Source: Cristatella mucedo (lineage: Eukaryota > Bryozoa > Phylactolaemata > Cristatellidae). From it: 64,000 nucleotides of DNA. Where the stretch lies: assembly GCA_009760855.2 (NCBI GenBank), contig WPIO01000062.1:1088001-1152000 (forward strand). Reading direction: 5' to 3'. Shown here one piece after another: positions 9,236-22,456 of this stretch (positions are counted from its first letter, which is position 1; every line of letters begins with the position of its first letter). Both the position numbers and the translations under genes were made by a program. The notes below the pieces were generated by a model. The model saw nothing but the letters and a program-made list of their open reading frames with translations, was not told the DNA's origin and searched no databases.

Positions 9236-12200
9236 ATTGGTGGCTATTAGTAATAATATTAAGACATTCACACAGCGTCCGTCAGAGAACTAAACTTCTC
9301 TCCAGGCACTTGACACGTGTCGTACAGGAACCCACAATATGCTCAGCGATAACATGCACCGTTTCGACAAGCATGAGCATACTTGGGGCAATTCACGTGG
9401 ACCCAGAAAAGACTGAGAGGAGCCGGTGCGAGTTTAGTTTCTTTTTAAATGTCGCCAAATCAGGCATGAATAAAATCAAATCCGTCAATGCCTCGACATC
9501 CTTAAGAAGTGAGATAGAATCTTCGGAAGTGTACGAGCTAAAGGTACGGTCTCCAAAGGATTTGAGCTTGACTCGAGGCATAGCTATTCGACTTGAGTCA
9601 GACGAGCGGGTGGTACGACGACTGGAAGGATTGAGAAGCAGTACGGATAGATGGACCTGATCAAAAGAATGAAGAGACTTAAATGAGAGTGACAGAATCT
9701 TGACGTCGATATGCTGCATGATGAATAGCCAATACAAGTCTTTGAGAAAAAGTTTAATGTGGCATTTGCTCAAAACAGACAAGACTGGCTGCACGATTGT
9801 GCTCCAACTGTGAGCACCGTACTGGATATGCCGGAAGACCTCCAAGTGATGAATTACAGAAGTCAAGACGAGATGTCGCAAACGCATGGAACAAATTGAA
9901 TTTAGTATCCCTGTCTAAGCAGCTCAAAATGCTCGCAATTTTACGAAGCTAAAAGTAGGCAGGCTTTGCAATGGAGACGATGTGATGATCGTCTAGTGGA
10001 AGCTTTGGTAAGAGATTCGCGAGGAGATATGCTGCAGGAGATATGCTGGCCGAGCACATGTTGAAGGATCGGTTTTCACATTTCTGAGTAACACTAGTTT
10101 TACCCCTAGCCAGAAATATGGATTCAATTTGCATATGTTGGTTGCCATCCGAGTGCGAAAGTCAACAATACATGTAGCAGGAGAATTTGAGGAATCGAGG
10201 GCAGATAGGGATTAAAGCACAGGTGCACCCGTTTGTCGTCCAAAAAGAAAGCCTGGGTTGCGCTTACCGATTCCATCGGCAAGAGGGAGAGTATAAATTT
10301 TAAAACGCAGTCAACCAAGAACAGATCCCTGGCGTATATATTATTTTAGAAGCTCCTCGGATGACTATTGCTCACTGACATCAGTGCTCTGGATTCTCCC
10401 AGCGCGGTGAGATGAAAAATTAATTTCAGGATGAAGTCACTCTAGGCAGGCTTGAACGTACAATGAGGTACTGCAAGGAATTTAAGGAGAGGTGTCCAAT
10501 AGAAGTGTTACGTATGGGGAGTAGTCCTGCATGCATGTTAGTGTGGGGGTGGACTATCTGGTTTTATCTGAATTGCTGTCACATGAGCCAGTGAATGTAA
10601 TGTATCTCCGTCGGTAACTCCAAAAAGCCACAAAGACTATGTGGCCGTTATGCAGGAGAGTTTTTCTTATAGCGCACTCATAGCCTAAGAGGCTTTCGGT
10701 ACGCATTCGGTAGCCACCGGACTTCATCTCAAGAAACCAAGAGAAAGTGAGAAGCATTGCTGAGTCATGAGAGCACTTGAGGTAGCGTTTGACAAGGAAG
10801 TGGCAGCTCCGAAACGCTGGAAAGGATGTGCCATAGTCGGCAGTAAGAGATTAGTTGTAGCTGCGTAAGAATCGCGGAAGTGAGCTCCACAGGTCGAGGA
10901 CCTGCAGAGCAAAAGCCTCTGTCACCAGCGGTCTTTAAGGGAGGAATGGAAAAGCTAATTTTATTTTTCACACAGGACCCGAGGGCACGAGGAGGCTGAA
11001 ACTGATGCAGCAGTTCAGCTAGGCATGGGAGGAGCCGAGCAGCGGCCTTGGCCTTGTGGTTCAGCGTAAGAACTGTAGAGAAGCGATATGCTTTATCGCC
11101 ACAAGGATCACTAGGTAATGTGGGGATCTGACAGCGGTTAATAAGATGGCTGATGGTCTATGTCGTCAATTTTTGGATGGTGCATCTGCGATTAGAGCAA
11201 TGCTTCTGTAGAAGCTGGACTTGGCCTTGAGGTAAGATAGTTTGGTACGGTCTACAAGAGCCCTTGTGTGCCATTCGATAGGCAATCAGTCCTGACCTTT
11301 TTGTATGCATTCACAAGGTTTCGCATAGTAATCGTAGCTATTTTAATGTCTGCAGTACACCATAGGCCATCTGGACGAGCGCTTACAGTGTGCTTCCTCA
11401 GAGGACAAACTGTTCCAGAATGTCAGCGAATGTCGTGTTGTGGCTTTTCACGAGAGAAGACAGGTTCGATGGAAAATTGTGTAGCTTTCGAGTGATGAAG
11501 CTATTTTTGTTTGGAAAGTATTTCGGGTGATGAAGCTATTTTTTTTTGAAAAGTAAACATGTCTAGGGGGTCGAGATTTTGAAATTCGCTGATAAAACTG
11601 ACGAGGAAGAACCGAATTCGGAACCGGATTCGCAAATGAACCGAAAAGGACACTAGCTGCAGAGTGAGTGAGATCCACACGCTGTCAGATGTGCCGACTT
11701 TGGACATATTAAGTGTTTACAGCATATATTTTTTGGAGAATGTCTGATTGGTTGTGTGATATTTGTTGTAAATAGGGCCAGTAATGTGAGTCAAAAGGAA
11801 AATGAATCAGTCAGTGCATACAATTTGGCATTTAAGGGGTCAGTTGCATCGTTGAAACGAATGTTAAAATCACTCAGGACTAGGAAAGGGTGATTTCTAG
11901 CACACAAAGTCGAAATGAGATCAGAAAAATCAAATGAAGATTTCGCGCCTTGGCACGATAGGCTACTGCCACGATTTGCAACTTGCTGTAGGGGGGACTA
12001 AAAACAAGATATTTGAAAGACTATTTCGAGCGGGACCGCGGATGGCTTGAAGTTGAGGGACTAATGAGCGACACGGGTATTGGTATCCTCCACGTTGGTA
12101 CACTGGGTCCTCATCGGTACACGCGATCCTTTTCCACATTGGTACACTGGTATCCTACGCCAGATTTGATTGATCGCGATCGGGGGCGTGAAAAAAAGAA

Positions 12201-12350
12201 AAGCCTGTCAGGGCGGCGTCGATTATGGTCTGGCAGTTCGCAGATATCAGCGAGGTTTCTTTCAAAGCAAACAGGTCAATGGCGTCATCAAAGTTCATGT
12301 CGTGTACTACTACGGGTTTTTCCAATGTGAACCCGCCTTCAATTGGCTCG
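9236..12350 (-). mobile_element. Near full-length decayed LINE, family C
   Basis: On the minus strand the order is endonuclease, linker, RT remnant, C-terminus and 3' tail. Endonuclease: near 11,880-11,960 the reading is RNHPFLVLSDFN, then ALTDSFSF. Linker: around 11,220-11,290 a WHTRALVDRTKLSYLKAKSSF-like block is seen. C-terminus: at 9,393-9,887, DVKILSLSFKSLHSF and KLKSFGDRTFSSYTSE. A LINE D fragment is nested at 10,585-11,170. Frames are broken many times. The counterpart is 57,190-60,260. A second copy of the family is at 18,340-21,080. Confidence 0.7.
10585..11170 (-). mobile_element. LINE family D fragment nested in LINE C
   Basis: Minus strand: the C-terminal coding part resembles LRSYNYSPTADYGTSF, then YRMRTESLLGYECA, and the UTR ends in GGAGATACATTACATTC. 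It matches 8,215-8,517 and continues further 5'. It is present at the same place in the other block copy (58,985-59,500), so nesting predates the duplication. Confidence 0.65.
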
Positions 12351-13125
12351 CTTGAAGATAGGCCAACTGGGTTGTAATAGGTCTGATAGCCTCTAAGTTA
12401 GAGGTATTCACAGCGGTGCTTGAGTGAGAGCTCGCCGGAGACAATGTCCGAAATATTTAACAAGCAGCCCCTACCCTTCTCTTGCTACAACGAGGCGTCC
12501 GGCGGCAGATTCCCAATTCGCAAACTCTGACAGAAGTAGAAGCAACCTGGAACGCGTTCAAAAGGCCTAAGCGAAACGATAATAGGCACGCACGATCTTA
12601 CCGAATAGTGAGGCCAGTATTATCCAGTGAAACTATAGTCAGTCAGAGCCAGCTCCGGTTTGGAGGTGAAGGCCGACCGAGCACCGGGCACGGGGCGGAG
12701 GGAAGCTGACCGACTGAGCGGCGGCGGGCCGAAGGGGGTCGCATTTAGATGTTTATAGGCACGTATTTATTTACTCACTTCGGTCAGATAGCGAACTGAT
12801 ATCAATTAAAAAGATCTTAGCTGCATCAGTTTCCGCATTTAATTCTCGTAAGAACTCCAATTTTCGGACAACTCTGCTTCGGACACGAAACGCTAGTAGT
12901 GTTTGGTGACCTCAAGCAGAAGGGTCGCCACGCAGTTGGCCAAACTGCTGCCAGCGTTTAGGACGTCACGAGACGGCTTTAGGCAGGCCTCTGCTGTACA
13001 AGACTCACGAGGCTAGCGCACGTTGCAACGCTCCTAGCGGGACAACTAGAGCTCGGCTATCTAGCTAACTCAACTACAATCCTTCATTATTACCTCCGCG
13101 ACTAATGCTTATCAGCCGAGAACGG
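12351..13125. other. Copy-1-specific spacer
   Basis: No counterpart is seen in the second block copy, which jumps from the LINE C end to the LINE at 60,275. It includes a GC-rich patch at 12,640-12,740. No gene is recognised. Confidence 0.5.
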
Positions 13126-13735
13126 TGCAGTTTCCTCGTTACACCGCTTCTTGTCTCACTAGCTTCCCATCAAGCAGAGTATCGACTTCAAGGTCGTATC
13201 ACTCACTCTTAGGCTCCTTCGTTCTCTTGCTTCAGTGCACCTATTCGAGCTACTTTTCAATCAGGCCGAGCATTGTACCCCCTTTCTGTTGACTCAAGCC
13301 AGCTGTGCCCCCGAACCAACCTCAAATCCTTCGGAGACGACGGCTTTAGTTTCTACACTCTCAAAGCCTGGAACTCATCTCACGACTGACTTCCCCACAT
13401 CCCCTGAGTTAAAAAATAAAATAAAAATGAAGCTACAAACGCACCTGACCCTCACAGTATTTTCTGGGTGCGTGATAATTGTTCTCTGCGTGCTTTCTTT
13501 CGCATTCTTACACTGAGGACTCGTCAATAACCAATAACCAAGCGTCTCTTGACGTAAAGAATATAGAAGAAGAATATATAGTAAAGAACATAGAAAAATA
13601 TTTAGTTTTCCTCTGGTACTATGCAATCGTCTTGTTACTAATGCTATTATTTTTAGGCCGTTTAAGTAAAGACAATCCTCTGTCAAACGGCGGTTTTAAC
13701 AGATTGAGTACGGTAAAGTGCTAAACGATACAATC
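13126..13735 (+). mobile_element. LINE C-terminal fragment
   Basis: The reading is broken: HQAEYRLQGR, SLRSLASVHLFELLFNQAEH, then RTNLKSFGDDGFSFYTLKAW and a 3' UTR-like part ending near CGTTTAAGTAAAGACAATCC. The counterpart is split at 60,275-60,387 and 60,500-60,800. Multiple stops make it a relic. Confidence 0.6.
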
Positions 13736-14395
13736 GAGTCTTTGCCCGACGATCATTCCTTTCTCACGATGACCCTAGATGCTGAAATGCTGGCCGCCGC
13801 TAATCAATGTATATTAAGGAAGTCATAAAATACAAGAGGCAAAAGGCTGTTATTTGAATATGACTATTATAAAGCAGATACTTCATAATCTAATGCTGAA
13901 GTCGTATTTATGCATCAATAATGTGCCGCCACTTCCCGGTCGCTCCCACACTGCTGCAGCCGCCGGTCCCGTCAGGTCTGCCCTGCAGCGGGTAGGGGGG
14001 GGGATTGATTAGCCGGCGGCCCTTTAGCCGGCGGCCATTAGCTGGCGCTCAGGATCGATCGGCCGTCGCCGGAAGCAATGCTCGGGGTCCGGGGGGGGGG
14101 TGCCCACGGTCCCCTGGGACAACTCGCTATCGCTCCAGCTAGTGCGAACCTGTGCCCTCGGCGAAATAATAATAAATAACAAAGGCTTTGCTTCGGCATC
14201 CCATGAGAACTAAATCTCTCTCCAAAGGAGGCTTTATTTTTGACCTAGGAAAACGAAATGGCACGAATCAGTCGCAGCTGCTTTCAGCGCGAAGGTCAAT
14301 ACGTCCTGAGCCAGTGCGCAAGCGCTGCACGCAAGCGAGCTACACGTCGGCAGCCGTATGCCTACTTGCCTACTGAGGCGAATGCCCATTTAGCC
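13736..14395. other. Duplicated spacer with a G-rich tract
   Basis: It matches 60,990-61,362 and 61,556-61,772. It includes G-runs at 13,993-14,003 and 14,089-14,100. No gene is recognised. Confidence 0.5.
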
Positions 14396-14402
14396 TTCAC
14401 TG

Positions 14403-14554
14403 CCAAGCTGGTTTAGCCATGCGGTTAAGGTGCTCGCCCCGACCAAGGTTTGACTGAGGTCGTGGGCTCGAGCCCCGAGGCATATGTGAAGCGCCTGAAT
14501 AGTGATTAGGTTCTCTTGGGGCGCTATACAAATGAATTTTATTTATTTATTTAT
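14403..14554 (+). mobile_element. SINE family 2 with target-site duplication
   Basis: The head is tRNA-like (GGTTTAGCCATGCGGTTAAG; box B region GGTCGTGGGCTCGAGCCCC). The tail is AAGCGCCTGAATAGTGATTA, GGTTCTCTTGGGGCGCTATA, then (TTTA)n. TTCACTG is present on both sides (14,396-14,402 and 14,555-14,561). The other block copy has the unoccupied site as TTCACAG at 61,773-61,779. Confidence 0.92.
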
Positions 14555-14793
14555 TTCACTGATTTAAGTGTGCACGCTAAGTTTGCAGCGCAGCTACTTG
14601 CCTCTAAGCAGGCAGAAGCCGGAGCTACTCAGTCTCGCTTCCCGGAGGTCGGGGGTCAGGGGGGCAGAGCTGCTTGAAAAGCCACTTTTCTGGTAGCGAC
14701 TACAAATCAGGCTCCATTGACCTTCGAGCTATGCAAAACGCTCTGATGGGCCGAAATACGTGGGCTAGAGACGCCAGCACCTGGGAACTTGGG

Positions 14794-16160
<1,367 letters not shown>

Positions 16161-16164
16161 AACG

Positions 16165-16470
16165 AGTAATAATAATAATAGGCCGTTTATGTAACTCTCT
16201 AAGATAATTTGTAATGCCCTAAAAGAATTTTAATTCTATTCAAGAGTTTTATAACTCACTGCAAGACAATCGGTATCGTAAGTTTAGTGACATGTACTTT
16301 ATCAAGCATTCAAGAGCATGCAAGTATCACACTCAGGCCGGCATGCTAAAGTAAACAGGAATGCACCCATGGCCACCGGTTAGTGAGACTAGTGGCTAGT
16401 AACATGCACTGAATCATTCATGAGCACGCACGCAAAGCGCATCAGATCGAATAAAAAACAATGTCACTAG
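16165..16470 (-). mobile_element. Old LINE/SINE tail with 3' UTR
   Basis: It starts on the plus strand with (AAT)n, then GGCCGTTTATGTAACTCTCT and AATTTTAATTCTATTCAAG, which is the minus-strand tail pattern seen elsewhere. It is followed by CATGC-rich UTR-like sequence. The same element is in the other copy at 62,236-62,520. Confidence 0.5.
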
Positions 16471-16559
16471 GGCAAAGGGAAAGCTGACTGGAAAAGATGC
16501 GTCCTGAATGATTAGTAATGTAGACGATATTTCTACGTAGCATTGCCGGCTTTACGACT

Positions 16560-17790
16560 TAAGCGCGAGGCGAGCACATTTTGTCCAGCAGCTTTGTTTT
16601 CTTTGTTGATCAGTGCAAGCGCGAGTCAAAGCGGCCAATGCTTCTCTGCTGCTATATAGAAATGAAGCTGCTAAACCACGCGACATTTAATTCACCTTTC
16701 GATTGCCACCGGGCGCCCACCGCGAGCGTATTCCTTCCTAGGCACGCTGGTAATAATAGCCCTGCCACATGACGGCCCCCGGCAGAATAATTTCGCGCAC
16801 GAGCGCGCTCGCAGAGAGCGTGCCGGGAGTATCGCGCTTCGTCGAGCGGGTTGCCCGCTAGCCTGGGACGTTGGCAGCGCCTGCATCGGCAGCGCGCGCG
16901 CGTCGTCGTCGTCGCTCGGGCTGTTTCCAATATTTTCTCCTGCGGCCGCCTTGTCGCAGCCTGCTCGCACAGAAAGTAGGTCGATGACGACGACGACGAA
17001 GAAGAAGAAGAACCTCGCGAGGTCCGCGGCCGCGGAGCGAGCGATAATTGGCCGACGAGTAGCCGGGTGAGTAGTCCAGCCGGCGGCGGCGTCCAGTGTC
17101 CAGCAAAGTCGAGCCCGTTTGCGAGGAGGGCGCCAAGTGGCACTAGCGAGAAGAGCGAGATCGTCGCACTTCTTCTACAGCAGCAGCCGCAATGGCGGCC
17201 GCGGCTGCGGCTGCGCAAGCAGACGGCGTCCTCGACGACTCAACTGCGCCAAGAGCGTCCGCTGGGAGCGAAGCGGCCAGCGGAGGAACGAGGCTACTGG
17301 CTGACATAGTAGTTGGAAAAGTTCTAGTTCCCGGTGGAGAGCGGCAGGTCGGTCGGGCAGCACGCGGTCGTCCAGATGGCGGCCGGAATGCACGGTATGC
17401 ACGAAATGCCGGTAGCACTGTTGGGACAGGGGGGGTGGTGATGACCGGCCGGTGCAGGTAGCGATTGGCTAATGTTCGGAGCACGCGGCGGTGCAAGCAG
17501 CGCTCGGCCTACTTTTCGGAGTCCCGAGTCTTGGCGCCCTTTCGCGTGAGCGCGGCGCGCGCGCTTCCGGGGGAAGGAGCGAGGTGCCAGGTCGGAGAGC
17601 CGCGCGCCGCCGCCGGGCGGGTGAGCGGCTCACCAGACGGGTACAGTTACCTCACCACCGAGGCCTCGCCTCGGCCGCTCGCTCCGCCCGCGGTCAAGGG
17701 ACCGCGAGCGAAGCGGAGCGGCGGCGGCGGAGTGACTAGAGATCCAAGTCGCGCCGCTCACCAGCCGTAGGCTCGTCGTGCTCAATTTAA
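16560..17790 (+). promoter_or_regulatory. CpG-rich first-exon-like island
   Basis: This is a strongly CpG-rich stretch with GC-box-like runs, a (GAC/GAA)n tract at 16,984-17,012 and an ATG in good context at 17,192. It is among the best-preserved parts of the duplicated block (62,600-63,660). Its 3' half (17,250-17,790) was copied again to 22,457-23,004 upstream of the opsin. Preservation and composition suggest a promoter and first exon. No downstream exons could be tied to it. Confidence 0.45.
17192..17461 (+). CDS. Hypothetical N-terminal exon, Ala-rich start
   Basis: The 89-codon frame begins MAAAAAAAQADGVLDDSTAP after a GCCGCA context. The duplicate at 63,241 begins MAAAASQADGVLDDSTAP and stays open for 68 codons. 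The run LLADIVVGK is kept in both and then GERQVGRAARGRPDGG. The start vaguely resembles the opsin first exon (MAAAAAE...DDS), which could be common descent or shared low complexity. No domain is recognised. It may be a first exon of an uncharacterised or dead gene, or non-coding CpG-island sequence that happens to be open. Confidence 0.25.
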   Translation: MAAAAAAAQADGVLDDSTAPRASAGSEAASGGTRLLADIVVGKVLVPGGERQVGRAARGRPDGGRNARYARNAGSTVGTGGVVMTGRCR

Positions 17791-18009
17791 AGCCGACGCA
17801 AGTACCGACTGAACTGCAGAGGGAGCCACTAGGATGAGCGAAGCCGCGACTACTTTACCAGCGAACCGCTGCTGGCCGCCATTACCTACCGAAAGCGACG
17901 ACTTGCAATGCGGTGTAAACGTGCGCTAAATTCGGTCAAGCCACCGCGGGCAGTATCATCTCAACTGACTAGGAAAGTGAATATACCTTATTCCGCCGTC
18001 TCCGAAACG
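17791..18009. other. Duplicated sequence following the CpG island
   Basis: It matches 63,640-63,842 closely, including ACTACTTTACCAGCGAACCG. No gene is recognised. Confidence 0.5.
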
Positions 18010-18150
18010 CCTTTTAGCGGCAGAAGAGCCCTTACCGTAACGAAAGCCGCTTAGGCTTAGAGTGAGCTATTGAAAGCTCTCCTGTGTAACATCCATCTAG
18101 TCTCTGTGGCTTTGTGGCGTGGCAGACGGGAATATAGTACATTACATTCT
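18010..18150 (+). mobile_element. LINE family D tail
   Basis: Plus-strand 3' end: GAAAGCCGCTTAGGCTTAG, TGAAAGCTCTCCTGTGTAAC, then GGGAATATAGTACATTACAT. It matches, in opposite orientation, the tails at 8,215 and 10,585. Confidence 0.65.
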
Positions 18151-18339
18151 CAGCTTCCAGCCCGCTGAGAGCTTATAATAAAGAAGTGACCGCTGCAAAT
18201 CTTAAAACCCTTAAGTTATATCACGAAATAGGAGCGCCTTGCTATTGGGCTAAGGCGCTGGGCCTATACTGTTCCCGATTTCACTGTTTTGAGCGGCGAG
18301 ACCCAACATTGTTCGCCTAGCGGCGAGCACGCACAGACA

Positions 18340-21080
18340 GGAAGCAGTTTTAAAATAATAACGAGACATCTGCGAAGACCCCTAGGACTACTAAATCTCT
18401 TTCTTAGCACTTCACCTTTTCTGTATAAAAAGCGTGTCTGCAGAGTTTGAGATAGCAGCCACAGGGTCAGCAGTAAGCGCACAAAGGAGAATTAATGCAA
18501 ACTCAAGCAAGTGCTGTTAAGAGCAGGTGCGCGTTTAGCTTCTTTTTGAATGTCATCACGTCAATAGGTCAGTCGCGGAGTCAGTCGGGAGAGAACTCGT
18601 GACAGGAAGAATAAGCTCGACTGAATAGAGCGAGAGAGGAGGGACCTAAAAGTGAGGGAAAAGACCTAAAAGTCGAAACGGTGCTTGATCGAAAGGCAGT
18701 GCATGTCGGTGGAAAGTGGTGCAATGCATTGCAATTTCCCAACGTTTATGAGAAGCGACCCCAGCTGCAGAGTTGCTCACCAACGCCTCAGGCGCCTTAC
18801 TGCAGAGACCAGCGAGGCTGTGGGTTGTGAGTTGCACAAATGCACAACCTGTGTGTTTTGCATATGTCCAGAGGGAATGTCAAACATACGTGGACAAACT
18901 TTGATTTGGTGTCACAGTCTAAGCAGGCCTGAATTTTGTAATGTGACTCAGCTGAAAGTAGGCATACTGAACCTTGTAGCAGATATGGTTGTCTATTGAA
19001 AGTTCTCTTTGGAGCAGGACACCCAGTTTCTTGCTGATGCCACAGGAGATGTGCTGTGGCCGAGGCCAATTAGTGCCAAGTGTTTTCCCATGTATGAGAA
19101 GTACTACTTTTGACCGTAGCAAGTGAGTTGGTTTAATTGTCATTTATTTGAGAATTTAAAGTTGTTCGCCATCCAAGTGCGAAAGTTAGCAATGCATGCT
19201 GCAAGGGAGAGAGTTTGAAACGCTGGAAGGCTGGGAGGGATCATAGCACAAGTGCAGCTGCGTGTCGTCTGCATAGAAATGAAAGCCTAGTTCCATGTGA
19301 TACTAACGGCTCACTGGATGCCTGGACATGCACGCGGTCTCTAAGCTCTGAAATCTCTTACTGAGTTATGAAAAACTAATGTAGATTACCGCTAGTGATT
19401 CCCTGACGAGATAACAAGCGCTCAATACTGACTTTATAATCGATGAGAATAAAAGCCGCCAACACATCCAGCAGAAATGGCATGAGATTATACCTAAAAA
19501 TTATATCTTGCATTCGCAGCAGTTCTGATTAGTAGAGTTATAATGTTTAAAACCTTACATAAAGTGACTTGCTAGGTTTAATATTTTATAGAGTAACAGG
19601 TTTTCTGCTATGCAAGTAGTTACTGAATCTTTGATAATAACGGCAGGAGGAAAAGTGTACGGGAATTTTTTATCTTTTCAGATCTACTGTTGACTTCCTA
19701 ATTAGCAGCCTTATGACGATTACTTGTAATGATGCAGGGACAAGTACAGACTTTAAGTATATATTTATTTTATTAACTAAAAAGCAGACAATTAAGACAC
19801 CCAAAAGAAGACAGTAGGCACGGGTCGGGAGGACTCGTAGTCTTTTCCAGCTGGGAGATGAATTTAGGGATGAGGTCAGCTTGGTCAATTCTGAAAGCGC
19901 GTTTTTGGTAAACTAGAATACTGGTGGTCTCTTTAATACTGTTGTTAAAGAGTCCAATAGATCTGTACTCATAGGTCTTAGCGTTGGGTAAGTTGCTCGA
20001 ATTTCACGTATTAGGTAGTAGGTTTGAGTATTGTAGAAGCGAAATTCTTCGTTGCCCGCTTCGAGCGGAGACTCTGAGACTCTGAGGCCAGCTATATGAA
20101 TGAAGCTTTTGAATCGGACAATCTTAACTGTTTAACTTGGGGATGAGACGTCTGTTGATGTAGTGACATCGGCAAAGTTTTAGATTGTGAATCTGCCATT
20201 CAACCAGGATCTTAAAGAAGCTATACTTAACCTCGGTTAGTATGGCTTGTAAATCTTAAATACCCCGTGCATGGCAGTATCTCATTTTCGGTTTCGCTTT
20301 CAAGCTTGCGCTTGGTCACTATGGCTAGTTTAAGGCCTGCAATAATTGACGAAGTATCTATGAGAGAGCGTACATAGATAGTGGCTAGTCAGCAGAGCAA
20401 ACTCATCCGGACAAGTGTCCTGTGGATTCCACAAGTGAGGGCAGGTCGAGTGAATAATCGGACAGAAGGTGTGAAGAGTATATTTTTTAGAGGAAAGCAT
20501 CAACAACAAATGAGACAGATGATTTTTCATTCCAAAGAGGGCGGATTCTGCACAGAGATTAGAGCCGGACGTCAATACTAAGAGTTGAAAGCATACAATT
20601 TAAGGAGAATATTTGATCAAGAGTGTGACCTTTTACTTTGAGCAGGGCCACGTGCATAAGCCACGAGTAGAAATGAATAAGCCAATTTACGAAGTTTAGG
20701 ACATAAATTATCGGTTAGGTCATTAAAATAAACGCCAAAATCATCTAGTCCGGAAGGGATGATTTCTGGAACACATAATATCGAAAGGAGATAAGAAAAT
20801 CAAAGTAAAGGAAGACTTGGTGCCGAGCAAAATATTACAGCTACAATCGACAGCTTACTGTTGAAAGGACGAAATACAAATGATTAAAAAGACTGCTTAC
20901 TGAAGACTGCAAACGGCTTACAATTTGAGGGAAGAGCAAGCAATAACGGCTTACGGCCACTTTTTCTTTAACCTCTGGGTATAAAAGAAGAGCCTGTTGG
21001 TACGGTGTCGGTTATAGTATTACAGTTAGTCGATTTCAGCAACTTGATATTTATTTCGTAAAAACAGCATGGTATCGTCA
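18340..21080 (-). mobile_element. Decayed LINE family C copy
   Basis: A minus-strand relic parallel to 9,236-12,350. The 3' tail region is at 18,350-18,420, the C-terminal coding remnant at 18,540-19,330, and the linker with an endonuclease-like region at 19,670-21,060. The part at 20,590-20,900 matches 11,700-12,000. Every frame is broken. It lies just upstream of the opsin promoter region. Confidence 0.6.
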
Positions 21081-22339
21081 ACTTAAAGGCATATTAGTAC
21101 CGCGAATAGACACGATTTAGCTGCCCCTGATACAGTCCGCATTGAAATCATGGTCACACATGTCTACTTCCGCTTTGAAATACTTTTCTCACTTCAATTC
21201 CCTCTTCGTTCCCCAATGACTCGAGAATGTTGGTGTTCAGTCATATTTGTCAAATGCTCTATCCCTTGAGTTAAAAATAGCCCACTATTAGTTGCATTTA
21301 AAGTAGGTGGAACATAAATTCACCATTCAACATCCTACATATCCAGCTATGAACCAGAATGCACCAGAATACACCAGAAGCGCAAGCTCCTGCTCTGATC
21401 CTGCAGCAGCTGGTTAAAGGTTCGGAGTTTCGCGGCTGTTGCTGCCGAATGCTGCAATCTCTGTGCAGGCGCCGTCGCGCACACATTTCGAGATGCGTTC
21501 GTCCTCTAGCATGGCAGAGGGAACTATCCACACAGCCGCGCCATCGAGGGGCTCCCAATCGGCACGAACGTCCGCCATCACTAAAGCTATCAACGTTAGC
21601 CTAGTCTAGGGGGCAGGGAGCGGTGGTAACATATACTCTTCAATGGACGTAAATCAAAATATTTTCTGGTAAAGCAGCATCGTCAAGTCATCGAACTCAT
21701 TCGCTAATTACTTGCTTCTCCCTCCTAAGTTTCAATAGAGCTGCAATGAATTTCTATTTTTTTTTTAAATTAAATACTTTTAATAATTAGGTAACGTGTA
21801 CATAACTATTTGGGAAATATCTAAGACATTTGTTTTCAAAATTGTTGCATGTAGTGTTTGCCGAGTCTTCGAGTCGTCCTCTCCTCTGGCTCGAGGCTGA
21901 AGGCCAAACGGCGGCAAGGTCGCCTTTACCCAAGACAAATTACCCCGCACCGCCTCGTGCGGCCCACAATCGCATCTCTAATGCACATCTTCCGGAAGAG
22001 CTTCCGATGGCTCCCTCGTATCATTATCAAAGACGTCAGGTCATCCGAATCTTTCAAGTCTGGGTAATTTGAATTTTAACGTAACCATGTTATGGGTTAA
22101 ACTCATTTATTTCTCTGATTTCTATCCAAATGTCTTATTATTATTTTCGAATAATGTCTTATGTTTGGGAGCCCGAGCGCGAACAACCCAAGTGCCTATG
22201 GCGACGGAGACTGCGCTGTCTCTATCATCTATCTTCGGCCAGGACCGCCAAAGACACCTGCACCCGGGGGCAGCAGTTGATTTAAAATCGCCTTTTTCAG
22301 GGCTAGTCGCCAGACCCCGAACGTCGCCGCCATTCGAAA
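21081..22339. other. Spacer upstream of the opsin gene
   Basis: No transposon or gene is recognised. A GC-rich patch with ORFs on both strands (21,298-21,604) shows no known domain. The last ~200 bases are GC-rich and may belong to the opsin promoter region. Confidence 0.45.
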
Positions 22340-22456
22340 GGGCCGCGGCGGTGACTCGTCTCTCGACCGTGGCGTTCTGCGGCTGCACTGACTCGGCTGC
22401 TCACGCTTCTTCGGTCAAAGCTCGCCTGCCTTTGAGTGCTGAGCACCGCCAGGCGC
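22340..22456. repeat. 117-bp direct repeat, left copy
   Basis: It runs from GGGCCGCGGCGGTGACTCG to GAGCACCGCCAGGCGC and recurs at 23,005-23,121 with about five mismatches. The two copies flank the inserted segment 22,457-23,004. Confidence 0.93.
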
